Shown: piece after piece, positions 17,673 through 26,715 of the stretch | Layout: every line of letters starts with the position of its first letter | Position numbering within the stretch: the stretch's first letter is position 1 | Source of the DNA: Parasedimentitalea marina | Lineage (GTDB): Bacteria > Pseudomonadota > Alphaproteobacteria > Rhodobacterales > Rhodobacteraceae | Assembly: GCF_004006175.1 (NCBI RefSeq) | Contig: NZ_CP033219.1 | Coordinates: 3,038,001 to 3,102,000, forward strand | Direction of reading: 5' to 3' | Length of the DNA: 64,000 nucleotides | Position numbers and translations under genes: made by a program | Notes under the pieces: model-generated | Told to the model about the DNA's origin: nothing | Databases searched by the model: none | Seen by the model: only the letters and a program-made list of their open reading frames with translations

Positions 17673-19331
17673 ATGCCCCCAGTTGATATTATTAGACTCG
17701 ATGACGACCCGCATGAAACCACCTACACTATTCGCGATGATACGGTCACCCGTGGGGTCGATTTGGAGGGAGCTCTGATAACCGCCACCTATGCTGACGG
17801 CACCATCGAGACTCTGACATGGCAAGCTTTTGATCAATATACCAATGGTGGAGTTACCGGCACAGACATCAGTCTGCACTATGGCTACAGTTGGCATGAA
17901 TTAACTACGACCAGGCTTTTGGCCTCGATTCAAATTGAACTTACGCCTGCGAATTCTGTATTCGACACCGCCATTGTTTATGACGATGACCCGCTCGGAG
18001 GATCGACACCAGGCTCAGAAAATGGCTTTCCATTTGTGTTTTCTCCCGAATACGAAGCCTTGTCCAGCAGTGTTACAGTGACTTACTCAGGAATTGTAAA
18101 TCTCGTCGGACGTCCAGCGGACGGAGATCTTTATACAACTATGCTTGTTGATTTTTCAGGCATTTCCGGCGGTGGTCTCCTTGGGGATGTAAATTGGGAC
18201 TCCGACATAGATACATGGAATCTGGGGCTTAACCTGATCGGCACATCAAGCTCAGATGTTTTGCAGGGCGGCGTTCACAATGACACCCTGTTCGGCGGGG
18301 CGGGCTTTGATACCCTCTTTGGCGGCATTGGCGATGATACGCTTCATGGCGGTGATGGCAATGACCGCCTGGAGGGGGCTCAGAACGAGGACCACCTGTT
18401 TGGCGGTGCCGGAGACGACTGGTTGGACGGTGGTGTTGGCCTCGACCAGCTGTTTGGCGGCACTGGCAACGATACTCTGATCGGCGGCGCCCAGTCGGAC
18501 CGGCTCATGGGGGAATGGGGCAACGACCTCCTCTCTGGCGGCAGCGGCAATGACCGCCTGGATGGGGCCCAGAACGAAGACCGGCTATATGGCGGCAGCG
18601 GCAATGACACCCTGTTCGGCGGCGCCGGCTTTGATACCCTCTTTGGCGGCATTGGCGATGATACGCTTCATGGCGGCGCCCAGGCTGACCACTTAACTGG
18701 GGAATGGGGCAACGATTTCCTCTCTGGCGGCGATGGCAATGACCGCCTGGAGGGAGCTCAGAACGAGGACCACCTGGAGGGCGGTGCAGGAGACGACTGG
18801 TTGGACGGTGGTGTTGGCCTCGACCAGCTGTTTGGCGGCACCGGCAACGATACGCTTTATGGCGGCGCCCAGGCTGACCGGCTCATGGGGGAATGGGGCA
18901 ACGATCTCCTGTCTGGCGGCAGCGGCAATGACCGCCTGGAGGGGGCCCAGAACGAAGACCGGCTATATGGCGGCAGCGGCAATGACACTCTGATTGGCGG
19001 CGCCGGCTTTGATACCCTCTTTGGCGGCATTGGCGATGATACGCTTTATGGCGGCGCCCAGGCCGATAGTCTCACCGGTGGTGGGGGGGCGGACGTTTTT
19101 GTTTTCCATGATGGTTTTGGTGCGGATCAGGTGACGGATTTTGACGCTTCAGATACTGCGGAACAACTGGATTTGAGCGGGGTGGCCACGATCCTGAATT
19201 TCGCGGATCTTGCGGCCAATCACATGTCCCAGTCAGGCGCTCATGTGGTCATTGACGCGGGCAATGGCGATAGCATCACCTTGCTAAATGTGCAGCTCTC
19301 CGATCTCGATGTGAGTGACTTCATTTTCTAA
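17673..19331 (+). CDS. RTX (Ca2+-binding nonapeptide repeat) exported protein
   Basis: 552 residues. There is no N-terminal signal peptide, as expected for a type I secretion substrate with a C-terminal signal. Residues ~1-190 form an unrecognised N-terminal domain. Residues ~193-472 are a long array of GGxGxDxLx nonapeptides that bind Ca2+ as a parallel beta-roll. The last ~80 residues ([23 protein letters not shown] ... [15 protein letters not shown]) are the usual C-terminal secretion region. No catalytic domain is visible, and no type I exporter genes lie nearby. Many repeats are imperfect ([16 protein letters not shown]) and arranged in a higher-order pattern. It may be a surface or matrix protein. 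Confidence 0.9.
   Translation: MPPVDIIRLDDDPHETTYTIRDDTVTRGVDLEGALITATYADGTIETLTWQAFDQYTNGGVTGTDISLHYGYSWHELTTTRLLASIQIELTPANSVFDTAIVYDDDPLGGSTPGSENGFPFVFSPEYEALSSSVTVTYSGIVNLVGRPADGDLYTTMLVDFSGISGGGLLGDVNWDSDIDTWNLGLNLIGTSSSDVLQGGVHNDTLFGGAGFDTLFGGIGDDTLHGGDGNDRLEGAQNEDHLFGGAGDDWLDGGVGLDQLFGGTGNDTLIGGAQSDRLMGEWGNDLLSGGSGNDRLDGAQNEDRLYGGSGNDTLFGGAGFDTLFGGIGDDTLHGGAQADHLTGEWGNDFLSGGDGNDRLEGAQNEDHLEGGAGDDWLDGGVGLDQLFGGTGNDTLYGGAQADRLMGEWGNDLLSGGSGNDRLEGAQNEDRLYGGSGNDTLIGGAGFDTLFGGIGDDTLYGGAQADSLTGGGGADVFVFHDGFGADQVTDFDASDTAEQLDLSGVATILNFADLAANHMSQSGAHVVIDAGNGDSITLLNVQLSDLDVSDFIF
18303..19070 (+). repeat. Higher-order repeat inside the RTX gene
   Basis: Beyond the 27-bp (9-codon) unit, blocks recur at 378 bp, exactly 14 nonapeptides. 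For example GATGGCAATGACCGCCTGGA starts at 18354 and again at 18732, and GGCTTTGATACCCTCTTTGG starts at 18627 and 19005. An earlier copy of the latter block starts at 18303, 324 bp (12 nonapeptides) before. Nucleotide identity between blocks is high, pointing to recent duplication or gene conversion. Confidence 0.85.
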
Positions 19332-19398
19332 GTCATTGCTCTGTTGATCTGATCTCGACCAGCCGGACCAACCGAGTGAGCAATCCGGCATTCCTTGA

Positions 19399-20255
19399 TG
19401 TGCTTGGTACGCCAAGATCTCCAACTCACAACAAGCTGCAGTTGATCTTTCGGCAAAATTGGCTGCGTTCTTGGGCCGTGACGATTTGAAGTTCGAGCCA
19501 GAGGGAGAAGGCTATCGCATCATGCGTTTTGGACGTGCAGCTAAAAGGCTCAGCGAAGGCGAGAAGACGGCGATCACGTTCCTCTATTTTGTTGTCGGTT
19601 TAGGGGATCAAAATTTCGACCTTAACGAAGGTATCGTCGTGATAGACGATCCTATTTCAAGCTTGGATCCCAGCTCAGTCTACCAGGCATTCGCCTACCT
19701 CAAAAACGCCGTTAAGAATGCTAAACAGATATTCTTGCTGACCCACAATTTCGAGTTCTTGAAGCTGGTTCTGAACTGGTTCCAAAATATTCCACGGTCC
19801 GCTCAGAATGGAAAATCGACTTATTGGATGCTTCATTGTTCGTCCACGCAAGGAGGAGCCAGAGAGACTGAAATCAGACCACTAGACACAGTCCTTCTTC
19901 AAAATAAGAACGAGTTTGCATACCTCGTGAAGGAACTCATGAAGTTCGAGTCAGACGGCACTATTCAGACGGCCTGCCCGATCCCAAACATGATTAGGAA
20001 GGTGCTTGAAACGTTCTTAGAGCAACACTCAACGGGTGGAAGTCTGTATAAAAAGCTCGAGAACCTCGATTTCGACGAGACCAAAAAGACAGCACTCTGC
20101 AAGTTTGCAAACGATCTGTCGCATCCAACATTTTCAGGGCTTGACCCCGCACTTGTCGGGAAACCCAAAACAACATTAAGCATCTGTTAGAAATGATAAA
20201 AGAGGTAGCGCCCATTCACTTCAAAGCGCTCACTCAAACTATAGGTTCACTCTAG
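19399..20255 (+). pseudogene. C-terminal remnant of an AAA/ABC-type ATPase (AAA_13, RloC/PrrC-like)
   Basis: The frame carries the ABC-type signature RLSEGEKTAITFLYF, Walker B GIVVIDDPISSLD and the switch LLTHNFEF. These form the C-terminal half of AAA_13 ATPases such as those attached to the RloC anticodon nuclease. The Walker A half is missing, so the gene is 5'-truncated. It is also frameshifted near 20160: the frame ends at 20190, but the next frame continues as NIKHLLEMIKEVAPIHFKAL to a TAG at 20253-20255. Adding one G at GTCGGGAAA restores a continuous frame. No nuclease residues can be assigned. Broken relic. Confidence 0.75.
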
Positions 20256-20353
20256 GAGCCATGAATGCCGTTTTGGAAATGAACTAATCACGCGCTGGAG
20301 GCTAACACAGTGCCATCGTATGTTACCGAACCACCTATTGCCGAGGCGAACGA

Positions 20354-21511
20354 ATGTCCGAGTTGAAGATCCAGTGCCCAAAATGCTCCACCGAAATTGA
20401 GCTGACCGAGCAGCTTGCTGGCCCGATGCTGGCCGAACTCCGGGCGTCTTTCCAAGATGAGCTGGCCAAGCAAGAGGCGAGCGCGGCCAAGGCTCTCGCT
20501 GAAGCAAAGGCACAGGCACAGGCCAAGGATGCGGCCAAAGCTGAAACCGCTGTAGAACAAGCCGCGCTTGAGGAACGTATCAAGGCCCAGGAGGACAAGT
20601 TGCGAGAGGCCCAAACGGCGCAGGCTGCTGCACTGAAACGCGAACAGGAGCTGCGGGACAAGGAGGCTGAGATGGAGCTGACGTTGCAAAAAATGCTCGC
20701 GGCGGAACGTCCGGCGCTGGCTGAAAAGCTGACCCGCGAAGCGAATGAGAAAGCTGAGCTAAAGCTGGCCGAACAAGAACAAGTCATGCAAGGCATGAAA
20801 CGTCAGATCGAAGCGCTGAAACAGAAATCCGAACAAGGCTCGATGCAAACTCAGGGCGAAGCGGCAGAAATTGTGTTGGAGGACACCCTTGCCGGAGCAT
20901 TTCCCTTGGATGCCTTTCTTCCCGTTGCCAAAGGGGTCAGCGGTGCGGATGTCCGCCAAGAGGTAGCGACAGTGAATGGTACTGCTGGCAGTATCCTGTG
21001 GGAAAGCAAACGGACCAAGAACTGGACTGCCGGTTGGTTGGCAAAATTGCGTGATGACCAACGGGCTGCGGGATGTGAGGTCGCAGTGATTACCTCGCAG
21101 GCGTTGCCCGAAGGGATCGACAGTTTCGGCATGGTCGACGGAATCTGGGTATGCGCCCCGCGCTATGCCGTCCCGCTTGCATCGTCCTTGCGCCAAGGGT
21201 TGATCGATGTGGCAAACGCCAAGGGTCGCGCAATGGGGCAGGAAACCAAGATGGAAATGATTTATGACTATCTGACCGGAACCCAATTCAAACAACGCGT
21301 CGATGCAATTGTCGAACGCTTCGAGGACATGCAAGAAAACCTGCGCAAGGAACGTGTCTTCATGGAAAAGCAATGGGCCTTGCGGGCCAAACAGATTGAT
21401 CTGGTGATTGCGTCAACGGTTGGGATGCACGGCGATTTGCAAGGGATCGCAGGTCGGTCAATGCCTGAAATCGAAAGCGTCGAAGCATTGTTGATTGGGA
21501 AGGACGGCTAG
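20354..21511 (+). CDS. DUF2130 family protein (coiled coil plus nuclease-like domain)
   Basis: 385 residues. It opens with MSELKIQCPKCSTEIEL, where the CPKC knuckle is a single CxxC. A long Ala/Glu/Lys/Gln-rich coiled coil follows (residues ~30-165), then the DUF2130 (COG4487) domain starting at AAEIVLEDTLAGAFP. Within it, GSILWESKRTKNW gives the E-x-K of a PD-(D/E)xK nuclease-like core. The family is of unknown function and is often found in variable genome regions; a DNA-directed role is likely but unproven. No obvious ribosome binding site beyond GAGGCGAACGA. The gene appears intact, between two broken defence-like genes. Confidence 0.85.
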   Translation: MSELKIQCPKCSTEIELTEQLAGPMLAELRASFQDELAKQEASAAKALAEAKAQAQAKDAAKAETAVEQAALEERIKAQEDKLREAQTAQAAALKREQELRDKEAEMELTLQKMLAAERPALAEKLTREANEKAELKLAEQEQVMQGMKRQIEALKQKSEQGSMQTQGEAAEIVLEDTLAGAFPLDAFLPVAKGVSGADVRQEVATVNGTAGSILWESKRTKNWTAGWLAKLRDDQRAAGCEVAVITSQALPEGIDSFGMVDGIWVCAPRYAVPLASSLRQGLIDVANAKGRAMGQETKMEMIYDYLTGTQFKQRVDAIVERFEDMQENLRKERVFMEKQWALRAKQIDLVIASTVGMHGDLQGIAGRSMPEIESVEALLIGKDG

Positions 21512-21583
21512 AGGTGGAGATTCTCCTACGAAAACCTCAGCCACACCGGTTGAAATCAAGGACGGGTCAGTGCCTTGGTCCAA

Positions 21584-21715
21584 GTGTCATCAGCGCCTAG
21601 CCAAACGGATGCTGCTAAGATTTCGCTGATAGAAGGCCTTGAAGATGAAGCCTTTGTGGCAGCCATTCCGGACTATGAGTCGGTAAGAGATGCAGTTCAA
21701 CGGCTGCGTGAATGA
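21584..21715 (+). CDS. Short ORF, possible antitoxin fragment
   Basis: A 43-residue frame starting at a GTG and ending TGA at 21713-21715. The last half (LEDEAFVAAIPDYESVRDAVQRLRE) resembles tails of small antitoxin-like proteins. The frame is open upstream only to 21554. There is no ribosome binding site and no toxin partner. Likely a gene fragment; the reading is tentative. Confidence 0.25.
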   Translation: MSSAPSQTDAAKISLIEGLEDEAFVAAIPDYESVRDAVQRLRE

Positions 21716-21781
21716 GAAAATTCGTGAGAACCTACATGTTTGATGCCGAACGAAAATTCCCAGACCGAACAGCGAAAAAAT

Positions 21782-24070
21782 ATGACATTTAACTTTGATT
21801 CCATGTCCCCGGCTGATTTCGAAGATTTGACCCGCGACCTCATCGGGCGAGATCAATCCTGCCGATTTGAGGCTTTTGGACCTGGACCGGATGGTGGCGT
21901 CGATGGGCGTCACTCTACATCTGATGGGGTGATCGTCTTACAGGCCAAACATTATCGAGGTTCTGGTTTTTCAGGTCTCAGTCGACAAATGCGCAAGGAA
22001 CGCGCGACCATAGATCAGCTCGCAGCGGAACGATACATATTGGCGACGTCAGTCTCCCTTACTCCTGCAAATAAGAGGGCGCTCGCAGACATTATTGGCC
22101 CGAGCCTCAAAAGCTCTTCTGACATTCTAGGATTTGAAGACCTTAACGGACTTCTGCGGACGTATGATGATGTCGCCAAGTCTCACATCAAATTGTGGTT
22201 GTCCGACACTGCAGTTCTAAAGCGTGTGCTGCACTCTGCCACTCATAACTTCACTACCATCACTCGTGCTGATATTGCAGCTAAGCTCAAGGTTTATGCC
22301 CAAAATCCAAGCTTTTCTAAAGGACGGAACACTCTCGAAACAGAACGAATTTTGATCGTTTCAGGACCTCCTGGTGTGGGAAAAACAACGCTCGCTGAAA
22401 TGCTTTGCTACGCATATGTAGGTGAAAAATGGGATTTGATTGCATTGCGATCACTCGATGAAGATTTCGCCAGGATCGACGACAGTCGTAAACAACTTTT
22501 CTTTTTCGATGACTTCCTTGGCCGCATCGCCTTAGGCGAGCGGGCGCTTTCAACACAAGATTCCGATCTCGCTCGCTTTCTAGCGCGCGTCCGCCGAACA
22601 CCGGCTGCTCGTTTTATCCTTACCACAAGAGCTTATATCTATGAACAGGCACGGCTCGCCTCAGAAGCTCTCTCCGACCAACGTTTGCAGGTCGCAAGCT
22701 ACGTCCTAGATGTAGGCGAATACACTAAACGCATCCGAGCGCGGATTGTTTACAATCATCTCACGGTCGCAGGCGTTCCTACCACGCATGTACGCGCACT
22801 TTTGGAAAGTGGGACGACCATCGAGATTGTTGACCATAATAACTTCAATCCACGTATTGTCGAATGGATGACCGACGCAGGTCACGTCGCGCACGTTCCC
22901 GCCGATCAATATGCGGAAGACTTTATTGAAGCCCTCGATAACCCTGAGCGCATCTGGGACAAGCCCTTTCGCAACCATATTCCTAGGCGGTGTCGTCATC
23001 TTCTCTTTGCTCTGTAATTTCTATCGGAATATGGCTCAGATATTGACGAACTCCACGCGCTCTTCGACAATCTTCATCAGCGCTTATGCGCCGCACATAA
23101 TCTCTCCCACGACCTCAAGGATTTCGAAGAATGCTTAAGGGTGTTGAAGGGTAGTTTCGTCGCCATTGTTAACAGGAGGGTATCTTTCATAAACCCTTCA
23201 GTCCGTGACTATCTGAAAGGCTATCTTAGCGATAAGGGGCCGTTGATAACGATGGCGAGCAGTGCAACAACAGCAAACAGCGCGAAGCAGATCTTCGAAC
23301 AATTTCGACGTATCCCTAGTGTTGACGATGCTGATTGTAAGGCCATACTTGAGCGATTTTCTGACTTTGTCATGCGCCTAGATGATATTCCAGTTTGGCG
23401 ACCATCATCTGATAACTCGGGGAATTTGACATTAGGGGATATGGGGCATGGCCGCCGTATCGAGCTGCTAATCGGTTGGTGGCAGATTTATCCCTCCCCA
23501 ATGTTCATTGAAACTGCGAATGCCATTGCGCTAAGCCGAGTCAATTCATTCTCACCGTGGCAAGATGCAAGCGTTTTGGGCAGCATTCTTGTCAGATATC
23601 TTGCACTGCCTGATAATGATCGCGCTCCGCTTGAAGAAATTGTTGGTTTGGTCGAGCAAGCAATCCATGAAATGTTTGAAAGATCACTTGACCCAGACGA
23701 TCTAGAGCGGCTTATCAACACGGTCGACGAAAACGAAAATTCGCTGGGGTCGTTATTCGAGACGGACATTGCAACTGCAATTCCTCAGCTAATCGAAAAC
23801 ATTGGCGAAAACCTTGACCATGTGGACTCTGACTCAACACTTGGCGAATTTGCCACAACAATTAAAAAAATGGCCAAGCGTGTTGGTCACGACCCAAATT
23901 CGGTAGAAATTGCGAAAGAAGCGATTCAGCGTCGAATTCAAGAAGTTGATGAGCACTCGGTGGGAGATAGCGAAATGTCAGTTACCGGAGAGTATCCACG
24001 TACCTTCGATAGGTTTGATGATCAGGACCTTATGAGTTTGTTTGCTTCACTTATTACTGACGATAATTAA
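21782..24070 (+). pseudogene. Mrr-type nuclease fused to nSTAND-like NTPase, interrupted by one ochre codon
   Basis: The N-terminus is a restriction-endonuclease-like (Mrr) domain: SPADFEDLTRDLIG, GPDGGVDGRH, then VLQAKHY, giving the D...QxK catalytic pattern. A STAND-type NTPase follows, with Walker A SGPPGVGKTTLAEM and Walker B FFFDDF, then sensor RFILTTR. The frame stops at TAA 23015-23017 after HLLFAL. The same frame then continues open for 350 codons (FLSEYGSDIDELHALFD ... SLITDDN) to 24070, and the sequence on both sides reads as one domain. A single substitution made the stop. Intact length would be about 762 residues. ATG 21782 is my preferred start; ATG 21743 is also possible. The likely role was anti-phage defence. 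Confidence 0.85.
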
Positions 24071-24104
24071 CCTTATTAGGAGAGTTGCAAGTTCCTTCGC
24101 GAAA

Positions 24105-24168
24105 GTCCGCAATGACGGATCGCACTGCAGCATCTAGAAGGAGCAGTGAAGGTCCGGTTTGGGCCGAA
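24105..24168 (+). repeat. Short intergenic repeat, copy A
   Basis: About 64 bp sharing GTCCGCAATG, GCAGCATC and GGTTTGGGCCG in the same order and similar spacing with 28167-28230. It lies between the nSTAND pseudogene and the nuclease gene. Weaker relatives occur at about 25620-25680 and 29090-29115. Non-coding. Confidence 0.6.
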
Positions 24169-24183
24169 GCAGATCAATTTCGG

Positions 24184-25494
24184 TTATTGACCGCGTTCGA
24201 ACATGTAAGCCATCCCCTCTTTGATTCGGCGCATGTCAAATTTAGACCATGTCACATGATCAATGATGCTCCTTTGATTATCGTATAGGATCAAACTGCC
24301 ACCCTCATTTGGCAGCTTCAATTTACCTTTCGACCGCCCTTTCAGTCGTAACGACTCTCCACTTTCGATTGATGCATCGACCGTTGCCTGACGTCCTTGT
24401 CCATCCACCATCAGCCAATTCTTGAGCGTGATTTTACTGTCCCCCCGATTGTAGAGAGAAACCCACTCGTTTTTTGTATCCTCGCCCGTCGGGTCGATCA
24501 TTGCGGCATTGATTACGACTTGTCGTTCAGACAAGGGAATAATTTTCGTTCGGTGATCGGTACCTTCCTCGACCACATCTTGGAAGGCGCCGACAGGTAT
24601 CCGCTCCGGAACCGATGAAACGTTGAACTTTTCATTTCGAGCTTTGCGATTGTGATAAAACAAAGGGTTTCGCGTATAGAGTTCCTCTCCGAAGTTGATC
24701 CCGGTCATGTCTTCCAACTCGCTGATTGTAACTTGATAACGCCTGTCTGTTTTGACGGTTGCCGCACCTTTGCGGTCACGTAGAACGCGTTCATCTTGAA
24801 AAATGGCGAACGCCTTCACGCCAAGCTTTTCCTTCGGTTTTTCGCTTTTGGTCCGATAACAAATTACTTTGAAGAAGCCGGATGGAACGCGAGCTGAACT
24901 TACATCTGATAAATGCACAGCTCGGTCGAGATCGCCATAAATCGGACCTGTAAACACAATAAGCCGATCATTAGCATCCTCACTGAACTCTCGAACAATA
25001 TCTTCCTCCAGAGCTCTCCACTCATCTCTGTTCAGATTCTCATGCTGAAGTGACGAATTGGCATAAATAAATGTCGCCTTGCCAGCCTTGTCAGACTCGG
25101 CATTCGTATTGCCCCACATGGCATTGTGGCGCATTACCATGTGTCCGCGGTCATAGGGGTTTGGGATTTTGCGACCTGATCTCGTCTTACGGTCTTTATA
25201 GAATTCATTGCCGAGCTGGTTCGTTATCCCAATATCTTTGTCTTTGGTCCACGACTTCTTACCCTTCTTACTGCCAAGTGGTCGAAGCTTGTCCTGATCC
25301 ATGTTAAATGCGGAATAAATCAGTTGCTTCGTGTGCTCGTTCATAACAATGGTGAAGTGCAGGTGGTCCGAATATATTCCTTTTCGAAGGACGCCTGGTT
25401 TTCTCAGCACCGACCGCGCCAGTTTCGGATCGAATTTTGGCAATGGCACTTCAATGCCATCACCAATGAACTTTGAATCATATCCTAAGGTCAT
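24184..25494 (-). CDS. DNA/RNA non-specific endonuclease (NUC1) with C-terminal lamin-tail domain
   Basis: 436 residues. Residues ~30-290 form a beta-beta-alpha-metal nuclease of the NUC1 family: DRGH at residues 115-118 gives the general-base His, and SSLQHENLNRDEW holds the metal-binding Asn. These enzymes cut DNA and RNA without sequence preference. Residues ~325-425 look like a lamin-tail domain (LTD): NEWVSLYNRGDSKITLKNWLMVD, which often occurs on bacterial nucleases as a binding module. No signal peptide is apparent, unlike many NUC1 nucleases, so self-toxicity must be controlled in some way. It diverges from the caspase operon, with 315 bp between. Confidence 0.88.
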   Translation of the reverse strand: MTLGYDSKFIGDGIEVPLPKFDPKLARSVLRKPGVLRKGIYSDHLHFTIVMNEHTKQLIYSAFNMDQDKLRPLGSKKGKKSWTKDKDIGITNQLGNEFYKDRKTRSGRKIPNPYDRGHMVMRHNAMWGNTNAESDKAGKATFIYANSSLQHENLNRDEWRALEEDIVREFSEDANDRLIVFTGPIYGDLDRAVHLSDVSSARVPSGFFKVICYRTKSEKPKEKLGVKAFAIFQDERVLRDRKGAATVKTDRRYQVTISELEDMTGINFGEELYTRNPLFYHNRKARNEKFNVSSVPERIPVGAFQDVVEEGTDHRTKIIPLSERQVVINAAMIDPTGEDTKNEWVSLYNRGDSKITLKNWLMVDGQGRQATVDASIESGESLRLKGRSKGKLKLPNEGGSLILYDNQRSIIDHVTWSKFDMRRIKEGMAYMFERGQ

Positions 25495-25809
25495 TTTAGA
25501 TTAATCCTCCGACTTAACTTCCTTTTGTAAAATACTTTCGCACTCTACAACATGACGGAGCAGTTGTGACAACTTTTCAGTCAAGTGAGCAGCATGACCA
25601 AAGTGAACATCTCCTTTGGTAAACCGCGCCGCAGCATCGCAACCAATCGATCAACGGCAGCTTTGGGCCGAAATCACGGGTGCCGCGCCACCGCGGAGTT
25701 CGGCAAAGATGCTTGTGATTTGGACAATCGCTTGATCCGATTTGTACGAAAGTTGCTTCAGACATTGGTCAGTGCTAGGAAGGTTAGAGTATTTATCGGA
25801 TCAATTTAT
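25495..25809. other. Divergent intergenic region between nuclease and caspase operons
   Basis: Holds the promoters for both directions and, at about 25620-25680, a weak relative of the short intergenic repeat (GCCGCAGCATC ... GCTTTGGGCCG). A frame from 25585 reads through in phase with the next gene but has no coding character before 25810. Confidence 0.55.
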
Positions 25810-26238
25810 ATGAAAAGAACAGCTTTCCTATCCGTTGCCGCGTTTGTTTTGCATGCGACACGTGTTTTCGCTGAGCCCCAAGCGGCGACCGAAGCTTATG
25901 TGGCTTCTGACAGTGAAAAGACTTGGACAGTCACGGCCTTTGTCCGGAATCTTGGCGATGAAGAGTGCAAAGAAGGTGAAGAGTATACGTTTCGGGCATC
26001 TGGCGAAGTGACGCACCATCTATGCGATGATGCCAAGTCGACCGAAACAAACTACAATTGGACTTTGCGATCTGATGGTATCGACGGTTTTTTATCCTTC
26101 AACGGAACAGAGTACAGGTTGACTGCATGGACTGAAACCAACGACGATCTTGGTATCGAAGTTGAGAAACTCAGCTTGCGTGTCGAGAGTGAAAAAAATG
26201 TTGAAACTGCCGACATCGAAATGCAGAGTGTGCAGTAG
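25810..26238 (+). CDS. Small exported protein, first gene of caspase operon
   Basis: 142 residues. Signal peptide MKRTAFLSVAAFVLHATRVFAEP, then a ~120-residue acidic domain likely rich in beta strands (KTWTVTAFVRNLG, YRLTAWTETNDDL). Two cysteines (EECKEGEEY, HHLCDDAK) may pair in the periplasm. I take the ATG at 25810 because the leader begins there; the frame is open from 25585. The next gene starts 3 bp after its stop, so it is the first cistron of a tight three-gene operon. No known family recognised. It may be a partner, inhibitor or substrate of the caspase-like protein. Confidence 0.75.
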   Translation: MKRTAFLSVAAFVLHATRVFAEPQAATEAYVASDSEKTWTVTAFVRNLGDEECKEGEEYTFRASGEVTHHLCDDAKSTETNYNWTLRSDGIDGFLSFNGTEYRLTAWTETNDDLGIEVEKLSLRVESEKNVETADIEMQSVQ

Positions 26239-26241
26239 ACC

Positions 26242-26715
26242 ATGACAGATAAGGACCGTTGGGAACTACGCATAAAATTCTTCGGAGCCGTTTTTGCCGG
26301 TCTCAGTATTGTTGCCAGTGTGTTCATCTATTTGGATGGGAACAGGGCCACGCTTGAACGCGAGAATAACCTCATCGCAAAGCGCGATGAACTACAATAT
26401 CAGCGCGATCTATGGGACGAGCGCCGTGCGGCTTATCGAACGTTGGCAGCAACGCTTGGGAGCATGGCTGCTGAGCTGGATGCGGGGAACACAATCTCAA
26501 ATGCGACAAGGTCTGCGGTGAACACGGCCTATTGGGGCACGCTCGTGCTCGTTGAGTCTGATGCAGTGGAAATGCACATGGTCCGCTTGAGAAACGACCT
26601 TCGAGATTTTGAGCGCGGACGGATTGATGCTGATAAGATCAGACAACGAATTCATGCCATCGTTGAAGCATCGCGTTTGCATTTAAAGGAGGTCGGTGAT
26701 GGAGCGCTTCAGTAG
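26242..26715 (+). CDS. Membrane-anchored coiled-coil protein, second gene of caspase operon
   Basis: 157 residues. One N-terminal membrane helix (residues ~13-31, FFGAVFAGLSIVASVFIYL) is followed by a charged, probably helical and coiled-coil domain (RATLERENNLIAKRDELQYQRDLWDERR ... FERGRIDADKIRQRIHAIVEASRL). No catalytic motif. It starts 3 bp after the upstream stop and overlaps the caspase-like gene by 17 bp, which implies translational coupling and probably related function. Topology is uncertain; the soluble part could be periplasmic, where it could meet the exported neighbours. Family not recognised. Confidence 0.75.
   Translation: MTDKDRWELRIKFFGAVFAGLSIVASVFIYLDGNRATLERENNLIAKRDELQYQRDLWDERRAAYRTLAATLGSMAAELDAGNTISNATRSAVNTAYWGTLVLVESDAVEMHMVRLRNDLRDFERGRIDADKIRQRIHAIVEASRLHLKEVGDGALQ

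Noticed and set aside
18303..19070. CRISPR-like regular spacing
   Set aside because: The repeats are coding, in-frame RTX nonapeptides without unique spacers.
20759..21373. 204-codon minus-strand ORF
   Set aside because: Shadow of the DUF2130 gene; unlikely composition and no ribosome binding site.
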